DNA of 64,000 nucleotides, from NCBI RefSeq assembly GCF_029227915.1, contig NC_079888.1, positions 372,001 to 436,000 on the forward strand. The letters run 5' to 3'. The notes below the pieces were generated by a model. It ran no database searches and had not been told where the DNA came from. It saw only the letters and a program-made list of their open reading frames with translations. The translations under genes were made by a program, and so were the position numbers. This document shows, one piece after another, positions 50,656 to 63,100 of this stretch. This DNA comes from Hydractinia symbiolongicarpus (taxonomy: Eukaryota > Cnidaria > Hydrozoa > Anthoathecata > Hydractiniidae). Numbering within the stretch: the stretch's first letter is position 1; every line of letters starts with the position of its first letter.

Positions 50656-53278
50656 CAATACAACTTAGTAATATCGGAACAAAATCACTAAATACATGTT
50701 GGTACGAATATGTGACGCAATGTTGTAACTCAAACAGATTGACACCGTTAAAAAGACAATGAAATGTAGTTTTTGAAATTGTCTCTATTTCTTCAGCGTG
50801 AACTAACGGATAGGATTAGTCAGACAGTAAAAAATGACTTATTTATCGAAATTTTTAAATGAAGTGCTACCACAGGGTCCAGTGTAATCGCTGAGTTCCG
50901 GCAATCATGTCAAATTAAGAAGATTGTAATTCCTTGGAGTCCAATTGGCTCATTTATCACATTTATAAGATCACAGTCCACAATCAGTCCAATTAAGTCC
51001 CACAGTCAATCGTTTCACTTTTAAAAGCGATACAACTTAGTAATATCGGAAAAAATCGCTAAATACATGTTGGTTCGAATATGTGAAGCAACCGTTGTAA
51101 GTCAAACGGATTGACAACGTTAGAAAGTCAATGAAAGGTAGTTTTTAAAACTGTCTCTATTTCTTCAGCGTGAACTAAGGGATAGGATTGGTCCCACAGT
51201 AAAAAATGACTTATTTATCGAAATTTTTAAATAAAGCGCTACCACAGCGCCCAGTGTAATCGCTGAGTTCCGGCAATCATGTGGAGTTAAAAAGAATGTT
51301 ATTTCTTGGAGTTCAATTGGCTCATTTTTCACATTTATAAGGTCACAGTCCAGAAACAGTTCAATTAAGTCCCACAGTCAATCGGTTCACCGTTAAAAGC
51401 GATACAACTTAGTAATATCGGAACAAAATCACTAAATACATGTTGGTACGAATATGTGACGCAATGTTGTAACTCAAACAGATTGACACCGTTAAAAAGA
51501 CAATGAAATGTAGTTTTTGAAATTGTCTCTATTTCTTCAGCGTGAACTAACGGATAGGATTGGTCCCACAGTAAAAAATGACTTATTTATCTAAATTTTT
51601 TATTGAAGCGCTACCACAGGGTCCAGTGTAATCGCTGAGTTCCGGCAATCATGTCAAATTAAGAAGATTGTAATTCCTTGGAGTCCAATTGGCTCATTTA
51701 TCACATTTATAAGATCACAGTCCACAATCAGTCCAATTAAGTCCCACAGTCAATCGTTTCACTTTTAAAAGCGATACAATTTAGTAATATCGGAAAAAAT
51801 CGCTAAATACATGTTGGTTCGAATATGTGAAGCAACCGTTGTAAGTCAAACGGATTGACACCGTTAGAAAGTCAATGAAAGGTAGTTTTTAAAACTGTCT
51901 TTATTTCTTCAGCGTGAACTAAGGGATAGGATTGGTCCCACAGTAAAAAATGACTTTTTTATGGAAATTTTTAAATAAAGCGCTACCACAGCGCCCAGTG
52001 TAATCAATGAGTTCCGGCAATCATGTCGAGTTGAAAAGAATGTTATTTCTTGGAGTCCAATTGGCTCATTTATCACATTTATAAGATCACTGTCCAGAAT
52101 CAGTTCAATTAAGTCCCACAGTCAATCGTTTCACTTTTAAAAGCGATACAACTTAGTAATATCGGAAAAAATCGCTAAATACATGTTGGTTCGAATATGT
52201 GAAGCAACCGTTGTAAATCAAAAGGATTGACACCGTTAGAAAGTCCATGAAAGGTAGTTTTTGAAACTGTCTCTATTTTTTCCGCCAGAACTAACGGATA
52301 GGATTGGTCCCACAGTAAAAAACGACTTATTTATCTTAATTTTTAAACAAAGCGCTACCACAGCGCCCAGTGTAATCGCTGAGTTTCGGCAATCATGTGG
52401 AGTTAAAAAGAATGTAATTTCTTGGAGTTCATTTGGCTCATTTATCACATTTATAAGGTCACAGTCCAGAAACAGTTCAATTAAGTCCCACAGTCAATCG
52501 TTTCACTTTTAAAAGCGATACAACTTAGTAATATCGGAACAAAATCACTAAATACATGTTGGTACAAATTGTTGACGCAACCGTTGTAATTCAAACAGAT
52601 TGCCACCGTTAAAAAGACAATGAAATGTAGTTTTTGAAACTGTCTCTATTTCTTCAGCGTGAAGTAACGGCTAGGATTGGTCCCACAGTAAAAAATGACT
52701 TATTAATCTTAATTTTTAAATGAAGGACTACCACACCGCCCAGTGTAACCGCTGAGTTCCGGCAATCATGTCAAGTTGAAAAGAATGTTATTTCTTGGAG
52801 TTGAATTGGCTCATTTATCACATTTATAAGGTCACAGTCCAGAAACAGTTCAATTAATTCCCACAGTCAATCGTTTCACTTTTAAAAGCGATACAACTTA
52901 GTAATATCGGAACAAAATCAATACACACATGTTGGTACGAATATGTGACGCAACAGTTGTAACTCAAACGGATTGACACTGTTAGAAAGTCAATGAAATG
53001 CAGTTTTTGAAACTGTCTCTATTTCTTCAGCGTGAAATAACGGCTAGGATTGGTCCCACAGTAAAAAATGACTTATTTATCTTAATTTATAAATAAAACG
53101 CTACAACAGCGCCCAGTGTAATCGCTGAGTTCCAGCAATCATGTCAAATTAAGAAGAATGTCATTCCTTGGAGTCCAATTGGCTCATTTATCACATTTAT
53201 CAGGTTACAGTCCAGAATCAGTTCAATTAAGTCCCACAGTCAGTCGTTTAACTTTTAAAGGCAATACAACTTAGTAAT
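50656..53278. repeat. 2606-bp heptamer HOR, copy 2
   Basis: By reading I find about eight differences from copy 1, among them TTCCGCCAGAAC near 52280 for TTCCGCGAGAAC. It contains a copy of the last dimer unit, so the dimer existed before the heptamer duplication. It ends at the TAATAGCGGAAG variant near 53276. Confidence 0.87.
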
Positions 53279-54154
53279 AGCGGAAGAAAATCACTAAACA
53301 CATGTTGGTACGAATATGTGACGCAACCGTTGTAACTCAAACGGTTTGACACCGTTAAAAAGACAATGAAATGTAGTTTTTGAAACTGTCTCTATTTCTT
53401 CAGCGTGAACTAACGGATAGGATTGGTCCCACAGTAAAAAATGACTTATTTATCGAAATTTTTAAATGAATCGCTACCACAGGGTCCAGTGTAATCGCTG
53501 AGTTCCGGCAATTATGTCGAGTGGAAAAGAATGTTATTTCTTGGAGTTCAATTAGCTCATTTATCACATTTATCAGGTCACAGTCCAGAATCATTTCAAC
53601 TAAGTCCCACAGTCAATCGGTTCACCGTTAAAAGCGATACAACTTAGTAATATCGGAACAAAATCACTAAATATATGTTGGTACGAATATGTGACGCAAC
53701 CGTTGTAACTCAAACGGATTGACACCGTTAAAAAGACAATGAAATGTAGTTTTTGAAACTGTCTCTATTTCTTCAGCGTGAATTAACGGATAGGATTGGT
53801 CCCACAGTAAAAAATGACTTATTTATCTAAAGTTTTAAATGAGGCGCTACCGCCGGGTCCAGTGTAATCGCTGAGTTCCATCAATCTTGTCAAATTAAGA
53901 AGAATGTCATTCCTTGGAGTCCAATTGGCTCATTTATCACCTTTATCAGGTGACAGTCCAGAATCAGTTCAACTAAGTTCCACAGTCAATCGGTTTGCCG
54001 TTAAAAGCGATACAACTTAGTAATATCGGAACAAAATCACTAAATACATGTTGGTACGAATATGTGACGCAACCGTTGTAACTCAAACGGATTGCCAGCG
54101 TTAAAAAGACAATGAAATGTAGTTTATGAAAATGTCTCTATTTTTTTAGCTTGA
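52663..54154. repeat. 1492-bp tetramer HOR, copy 1
   Basis: Overlaps the end of the heptamer. CAGTGTAACC at 52741 and 54233 and AGCGGAAGAA at 53279 and 54771 set the offset of 1492. Confidence 0.83.
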
Positions 54155-55730
54155 ACTAACGGCTAGGATTGGTCCCACAGTAAAAAATGACTTATTAATC
54201 TTAATTTTTAAATGAAGCACTACCACACCGCCCAGTGTAACCGCTGAGTTCCGGCAATCATGTCAAGTTGAAAAGAATGTTATTTCTTGGAGTTGAATTG
54301 GCTCATTTATCACATTTATAAGGTCACAGTCCAGAAACAGTTCAATTAATTCCCACAGTCAATCGTTTCACTTTTAAAAGCGATACAACTTAGTAATATC
54401 GGAACAAAATCAATACACACATGTTGGTACGAATATGTGACGCAACAGTTGTAACTCAAACGGATTGACACCGTTAGAAAGTCAATGAAATGCAGTTTTT
54501 GAAACTGTCTCTATTTCTTCAGCGTGAAATAACGGCTAGGATTGGTCCCACAGTAAAAAATGACTTATTTATCTTAATTTATAAATAAAACGCTACAACA
54601 GCGCCCAGTGTAATCGCTGAGTTCCAGCAATCATGTCAAATTAAGAAGAATGTCATTCCTTGGAGTCCAATTGGCTCATTTATCACATTTATCAGGTTAC
54701 AGTCCAGAATCAGGTCAATTAAGTCCCACAGTCAGTCGTTTAACTTTTAAAGGCAATACAACTTAGTAATAGCGGAAGAAAATCACTAAATACATGTTGG
54801 TACGAATATGTGACGCAACCGTTGTAACTCAAACGGTTTGACACCGTTAAAAAGACAATGAAATGTAGTTTTTGAAACTGTCTCTATTTCTTCAGCGTGA
54901 ACTAACGGATAGGATTGGTCCCACAGTAAAAAATGACTTATTTATCGAAATTTTTAAATGAATCGCTACCACAGGGTCCAGTGTAATCGCTGAGTTCCGG
55001 CAATTATGTCGAGTTAAAAAGAATGTTATTTCTTGGAGTTCAATTGGCTCATTTATCACATTTATCAGGTCACAGTCCAGAATCATTTCAACTAAGTCCC
55101 ACAGTCAATCGGTTCACCGTTAAAAGCGATACAACTTAGTAATATCGAAACAAAATCACTAAATATATGTTGGTACGAATATGTGACGCAACCGTTGTAA
55201 CTCAAACGGATTGACACCGTTAAAAAGACAATGAAATGTAGTTTTTGAAACTGTCTCTATTTCTTCAGCGTGAATTAACGGATAGGATTGGTCCCACAGT
55301 AAAAAATGACTTATTTATCTAAAGTTTTAAATGAAGCGCTACCGCAGGGTCCAGTGTAATCGCTGAGTTCCATCAATCTTGTCAAATTAAGAAGAATGTC
55401 ATTCCTTGGAGTCCAATTGGCTCATTTATCACCTTTATCAGGTCACAGTCCAGAATCGGTTCAACTAAGTTCCACAGTCAATCTGTTTACCGTTAAAAGC
55501 GATACAAATTAGTAATATCGGAACAAAATCACTAAATACATGTTGGTACGAATATGTGACGCAACCGTTGTAACTCAAACGGATTGCCAGCGTTAAAAAG
55601 ACAATGAAATGTAGTTTTTGAAAATGTCTCTATTTTTTTAGCTTGAACTAACGGCTAGGATTGATCCCACAGTAAAAAATGACTTATTAATCTTAATTTT
55701 TAAATGAAGCACTACCACACCGCCCAGTGT
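54155..55730. repeat. 1492-bp tetramer HOR, copy 2
   Basis: Follows copy 1 closely and ends near 55730, where GTAACCGCTGAGTTCC is replaced by GTAATCGCTGAGTTTC. Its last monomer carries the TTTTTTTAGCTTGAAC variant that starts the next dimer block. Confidence 0.8.
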
Positions 55731-58700
55731 AATCGCTGAGTTTCAATAATCCTGTCAAATTAAGAAGAATGTCATTCCCTGGAGTCCAATTGGCTCATTT
55801 ATCACATTTATCAGGTCACAGTCCAGAATCATTTCAACTAAGTCCCACAGTCAATCGGTTCACCGTTAAAAGCGATGCAACTTAGTAATATCGGAACAAA
55901 ATCACTAAATACATGTTGGTACGAATATGTGACGCAACCGTTGTAACTCAAACGGATTGACACCGTTAAAAAGACAATGAAATGTAGTTTTTGAAACTGT
56001 CTCTATTTCTTCAGCGTGAACTAACGGATAGGATTGGTTCCACAGTAAAAAATGACTTATTTATCGAAATTTTTAAATAAACCGCTACCACAGGTTCCAG
56101 TGTAACCGCTGAGTTCCGGCAATCATGTCAAATTAAGAAGATTGTCATTCCTTGGAGTCCAATTGGCTCATTTATCACATTTATAAGATCACAGTCCAAA
56201 ATCAGTCCAATTAAGTCCCACAGTCAATCGTTTCACTTTTAAAAGCGATACAACTTAGTAATATCGGAACAAAATCACTAAATACATGTTGGTACGAATA
56301 TGTGACGCAACCGTTGTAACTCAAACGGATTGCCAGCGTTAAAAAGACAATGAAATGTAGTTTTTGAAAATGTCTCTATTTTTTTAGCTTGAACTAACGG
56401 CTAGGATTGATCCCACAGTAAAAAATGACTTATTAATCTTAATTTTTAAATGAAGCACTACCACACCGCCCAGTGTAATCGCTGAGTTTCATTAATCCTG
56501 TCAAATTAAGAAGAATGTCATTCCCTGGAGTCCAATTGGCTCATTTATCACATTTATCAGGTCACAGTCCAGAATCATTTCAACTAAGTCCCACAGTCAA
56601 TCGGTTCACCGTTAAAAGCGATGCAACTTAGTAATATCGGAACAAAATCACTAAATACATGTTGGTACGAATATGTGACGCAACCGTTGTAACTCAAACG
56701 GATTGACACCGTTAAAAAGACAATGAAATGTAGTTTTTGAAACTGTCTCTATTTCTTCAGCGTGAACTAACGGATAGGATTGGTCCCACAGTAAAAAATG
56801 ACTTATTTATCGAAATTTTTAAATAAACCGCTACCACAGGTTCCAGTGTAACCGCTGAGTTCCGGCAATCATGTCAAATTAAGAAGATTGTCATTCCTTG
56901 GAGTCCAATTGGCTCATTTATCACATTTATAAGATCACAGTCCAAAATCAGTCCAATTAAGTCCCACAGTCAATCGTTTCACTTTTAAAAGCGATACAAC
57001 TTAGTAATATCGGAACAAAATCACTAAATACATGTTGGTACGAATATGTGACGCAACCGTTGTAACTCAAACGGATTGACACCGTTAAAAAGACAATGAA
57101 ATGTAGTTTTTGAAACTGTCTCTATTTCTTCAGCGTGAACTAACGGCTATGATTGGTCCCACAGTAAAAAATGACTTATTAATCTTAATTTTTAAATGAA
57201 GCACTACCACACCGCCCAGTGCAATCGCTGAGTTTCATTAATCCTGTCAAATTAAGAAGAATGTCATTCCTTGGAGTCCAATTGGCTCATTTATCACATT
57301 TATCACGTCACAGTCCAGAATCATTTCAACTAAGTCCCGCAGTCAAACGGTTCACCGTTAAAAGCGATACATCTTAGTAATATCGGAACAAAATCACTAA
57401 ATACATGTTGGTACGAATATGTGACGCAACCGTTGTAACTCAAACGGATTGACACCGCTAAAAAGACAATGAAATGTAGTTTTTGAAACTGTCTCTATTT
57501 CTTCAGCGTGAACTAACGGCTAGGATTGGTCCCACAGTAAAAAATGACTTATTTATCGAAATTTTTAAATGAAGCGCTACCACAGGGACCAGTGTAATCG
57601 CTGAGTTCCGGCAATCATGTCAAATTAAGAAGATTGTCATTCCTTGGAGTCCAATTGGCTCATTTATCACATTTATAAGATCACAGTCCAGAAACAGTTC
57701 AATTAATTCCCACAGTCAATCGTTTCACTTTTAAAAGCGATACAACTTAGTAATATCGGAAAAAAATCAATACACACATGTTGGTACGAATATGTGACGC
57801 AACAGTTGTAACTCAAACGGATTGACACCGTTAGAAAGGCAATGAAATGCAGTTTTTGAAACTGTCTCTATTTCTTCAGCGTGAAATAACGGCTAGGATT
57901 GGTCCCACAGTAAAAAATGACTTATTTATCTCAATTTTTAAATAAAACGCTACAGCAGCGCCCAGTGTAATCGCTGAGTTCCAGCAATCATGTCAAATTG
58001 AGAAGAATGTCATTCCTTATAGTCCAATTGGCTCATTTAGCACATTTATCAGGTTACAGTCCAGAATCAGTTCAATTAAGTCCCACAGTCAGTCGTTTAA
58101 CATTTAAAAGCAATACAACTTAGTTATATCGGAACAAAATCACTAAATACATATTGGTACGAATATGTGACGCAACCGTTGTAACTCAAACGGATTGACA
58201 CCGTTAGAAGGTCAATGAAATGTAGTTTTTGAAACTGTCTCCATTTCTTCAGCGCGAACTAACGGATAGGATTGGTCCCACAGTAAAAAATAACTTATTT
58301 ATCGAAATTTTTAAATGAAGCGCTACCACAGGGTCCAGTGTAATCGCTGAGTTTCGGCAATTATGTCGAGTTAAAAAGAATGTTATTTCTTGGAGTTCAA
58401 TTGGCTCATTTATCACATTTATCAGGTCACAGTCCAGAATCATTTCAACTAAGTCCCACAGTCAATCGGTTCACCGTTAAAAGCGATACAACTTAGTTAT
58501 ATCGGAACAAAATCACTAAATACATGTTGGTACGAATATGTGACGCAACCGTTGTAACTCAAACGGATTGACACCGTTAAAAAGACAATGAAATGTAGTT
58601 TTTGAAACTGTCTCTATTTCTTCAGCGTGAACTAACGGCTAGGATTGGTCCCACAGTAAAAAATGACTTATTTATCGAAATTTTGAAATGAAACGCTACC

Positions 58701-60109
58701 ACAGGGTCCAGGGTAATCGCTGAGTTCCGGCAATCATGTCAAATTAAGAAGATTGTCATTCCTTGGAGTCTAATTGGCTCATTTATCACATTTACAAGAT
58801 CAAAGTCCAAAATCAGTCCAATTAAGTCCCACAGTCAATCGTTTCACTTTTTAAAAGCGATACAACTTAGTAATATTGGAAAAAATCGCTAAATGCATGT
58901 TGGTTTGAATATGTGAAGCAACCGTTGTAAGTCAAACGGATTAGCACCGTTAGAAAATCATTGAAAGGTAGTTTTTAAAACTGTCTCTATTTCTTCAGCG
59001 TGAACTAATGGATAGGATTGCTCCCACAGTAAAAAATGACTTATTTATCGAAATTTTTAAATAAAGCGCTACCACAGGGTCCAGTGTAATCGCTGAGTTC
59101 CGGCAATCATGTCAAGTTAAAAAGAATGTTATTTCTTGGAGTTCAATTGGCTCATTTATCACATTTATAAGATCACAGTCCAAAATCTATCCAATTAAGT
59201 CCCACAGTCAATCGTTTCACTTTTAAAAGCGATACAACTTAGTAATATCGGAAAAAATCGCTAAATACATGTTGGTTCGAATATGTAAAGCAACCGTTGT
59301 AAGTCAAACGGATTAACACCGTTAGAAAGTCAATGAAAGGTAGTTTTTAAAACTGTCTCTATTTCTTCAGCGTGAACTAACGGATAGGATTGGTCCCACA
59401 GTAAAAAATTACTTATTTATCGAAATGTTTAAATAAAGCGCTACCACAGGTTCCAGTGTAATCGCTGAGTTCCGGCAATCATGTCAAGTTAAAAAGAATG
59501 TTATTTCTTGGAGTTCAATTGGCTCATTTATCACATTTATAAGGTCACAGTCCAGAAACAGTTCAATTAATTCCATAGTCAATCGGTTCACTTTTAAAAG
59601 CGATACAACTTAGTTATATCGGAACATAATCATTAAATACATGTTGGTACGAATATGTGACGCAACTGTTGTAACTCAAACGGATTGCCACCCTTAAAAT
59701 GACAATGAAATGTAGTTTTTGAAACTGTCTCTATTTCTTCAGCGTGAACTAACGGCTATGATTGGTCCCACAGTAAAAAATGACTTATTAATCTTAATTT
59801 TTAAATGAAGCACTAACACACCGCCCAGTGTAATCGCTGAGTTTCATTAATCCTGTCAAATTAAGAAGAATGTCATTCCTTGGAGTCCAATTGGCTCATT
59901 TATCACATTTATCAGGTCACAGTCCAGAATCAGTTGAACTAAGTCCCACAGTTAATCGGTTCACCGTTAAAAGCGATACAACTTAGTAATATCGGAACAA
60001 AATCACTAAATACATGTTCGTACGAATATGTGACGCAACCGTTGTAACTGAAACGGATTGACACGGTTAATAAGACAATGAAATGTAGTTTTTGAAACTG
60101 TCCCTATTT
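54890..60109. repeat. 5220-bp 14-mer HOR, copy 1
   Basis: Fourteen monomers, the largest unit seen. Marks at 54892 and 60112, 55641 and 60861, and 58249 and 63469 all give 5220. It contains the duplicated 746-bp dimer. Left of about 54880 the two sequences differ (TAATAGCGGAAG against TAATATCGGAAC), which sets the boundary. Confidence 0.88.
55510..57070. repeat. 746-bp dimer HOR, two copies
   Basis: GCTTGAACTA at 55641 and 56387 and CACCGTTAAA at 55861 and 56607 are 746 bp apart. One monomer has GATTGATCCCACAG and GAGTTTCATTAATCC; the other has AAACCGCTACC and CAGGTTCCAG. The pair is repeated again at 60.7-62.3 kb as part of the 5220-bp unit. Confidence 0.83.
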
Positions 60110-63100
60110 CTTCAGCGTAAACTAACGGATAGGATTGGTCCCACAGTAAAAAATGACTTATTTATCGAAATTTTTAAATGAATCGCTACCACAGGGTCCA
60201 GTGTAATCGCTGAGTTCCGGCAATTATGTCGAGTTAAAAAGAATGTTATTTCTTGGAGTTCAATTGGCCCATTTATCACATTTATCAGGTCACAGTCCAG
60301 AATCATTTCAACTAAGTCCCACAGTCAATCGGTTCACCGTTAAAAGCGATACAACTTAGTAATATCGAAACAAAATCACTAAATATATGTTGGTACGAAT
60401 ATGTGACGCAACCGTTGTAACTCAAACGGATTGACACCGTTAAAAAGACAATGAAATGTAGTTTTTGAAACTGTCTCTATTTCTTCAGCGTGAATTAACG
60501 GATAGGATTGGTCCCACAGTAAAAAATGACTTATTTATCTAAGGTTTTAAATGAAGCGCTACCGCAGGGTCCAGTGTAATCGCTGAGTTCCATCAATCTT
60601 GTCAAATTAAGAAGAATGTCATTCCTTGGAGTCCAATTGGCTCATTTATCACCTTTATCAGGTCACAGTCCAGAATCGGTTCAACTAAGTTCCACAGTCA
60701 ATCTGTTTACCGTTAAAAGCGATACAACTTAGTAATATCGGAACAAAATCACTAAATACATGTTGGTACGAATATGTGACGCAACCGTTGTAACTCAAAC
60801 GGTTTACCAGCGTTAAAAAGACAATGAAATGTAGTTTTTGAAAATGTCTCTATTTTTTTAGCTTGAACTAACGGCTAGGATTGATCCCACAGTAAAAAAT
60901 GACTTATTAATCTTAATTTTTAAATGAAGCACTACCACACCGCCCAGTGTAATCGCTGAGTTTCATTAATCCTGTCAAATTAAGAAGAATGTCATTCCCT
61001 GGAGTCCAATTGGCTCATTTATCACATTTATCAGGTCACAGTCCAGAATCATTTCAACTAAGTCCCACAGTCAATCGGTTCACCGTTAAAAGCGATGCAA
61101 CTTAGTAATATCGGAACAAAATCACTAAATACATGTTGGTACGAATATGTGACGCAACCGTTGTAACTCAAACGGATTGACACCGTTAAAAAGACAATGA
61201 AATGTAGTTTTTGAAACTGTCTCTATTTCTTCAGCGTGAACTAACGGATAGGATTGGTCCCACAGTAAAAAATGACTTATTTATCGAAATTTTTAAATAA
61301 ACCGCTACCACAGGTTCCAGTGTAACCGCTGAGTTCCGGCAATCATGTCAAATTAAGAAGATTGTCATTCCTTGGAGTCCAATTGGCTCATTTATCACAT
61401 TTATAAGATCACAGTCCAAAATCAGTCCAATTAAGTCCCACAGTCAATCGTTTCACTTTTAAAAGCGATACAACTTAGTAATATCGGAACAAAATCACTA
61501 AATACATGTTGGTACGAATATGTGACGCAACCGTTGTAACTCAAACGGATTGCCAGCGTTAAAAAGACAATGAAATGTAGTTTTTGAAAATGTCTCTATT
61601 TTTTTAGCTTGAACTAACGGCTAGGATTGATCCCACAGTAAAAAATGACTTATTAATCTTAATTTTTAAATGAAGCACTACCACACCGCCCAGTGTAATC
61701 GCTGAGTTTCATTAATCCTGTCAAATTAAGAAGAATGTCATTCCCTGGAGTCCAATTGGCTCATTTATCACATTTATCAGGTCACAGTCCAGAATCATTT
61801 CAACTAAGTCCCACAGTCAATCGGTTCACCGTTAAAAGCGATGCAACTTAGTAATATCGGAACAAAATCACTAAATACATGTTGGTACGAATATGTGACG
61901 CAACCGTTGTAACTCAAACGGATTGACACCGTTAAAAAGACAATGAAATGTAGTTTTTGAAACTGTCTCTATTTCTTCAGCGTGAACTAACGGATAGGAT
62001 TGGTCCCACAGTAAAAAATGACTTATTTATCGAAATTTTTAAATAAACCGCTACCACAGGTTCCAGTGTAACCGCTGAGTTCCGGCAATCATGTCAAATT
62101 AAGAAGATTGTCATTCCTTGGAGTCCAATTGGCTCATTTATCACATTTATAAGATCACAGTCCAAAATCAGTCCAATTAAGTCCCACAGTCAATCGTTTC
62201 ACTTTTAAAAGCGATACAACTTAGTAATATCGGAACAAAATCACTAAATACATGTTGGTACGAATATGTGACGCAACCGTTGTAACTCAAACGGATTGAC
62301 ACCGTTAAAAAGACAATGAAATGTAGTTTTTGAAACTGTCTCTATTTCTTCAGCGTGAACTAACGGCTATGATTGGTCCCACAGTAAAAAATGACTTATT
62401 AATCTTAATTTTTAAATGAAGCACTACCACACCGCCCAGTGCAATCGCTGAGTTTCATTAATCCTGTCAAATTAAGAAGAATGTCATTCCTTGGAGTCCA
62501 ATTGGCTCATTTATCACATTTATCAGGTCACAGTCCAGAATCATTTCAACTAAGTCCCGCAGTCAAACGGTTCACCGTTAAAAGCGATACATCTTAGTAA
62601 TATCGGAACAAAATCACTAAATACATGTTGGTACGAATATGTGACGCAACCGTTGTAACTCAAACGGATTGACACCGCTAAAAAGACAATGAAATGTAGT
62701 TTTTGAAACTGTCTCTATTTCTTCAGCGTGAACTAACGGCTAGGATTGGTCCCACAGTAAAAAATGACTTATTTATCGAAATTTTTAAATGAAGCGCTAC
62801 CACAGGGACCAGTGTAATCGCTGAGTTCCGGCAATCATGTCAAATTAAGAAGATTGTCATTCCTTGGAGTCCAATTGGCTCATTTATCACATTTATAAGA
62901 TCACAGTCCAGAAACAGTTCAATTAATTCCCACAGTCAATCGTTTCACTTTTAAAAGCGATACAACTTAGTAATATCGGAAAAAAATCAATACACACATG
63001 TTGGTACGAATATGTGACGCAACAGTTGTAACTCAAACGGATTGACACCGTTAGAAAGTCAATGAAATGCAGTTTTTGAAACTGTCTCTATTTCTTCAGC

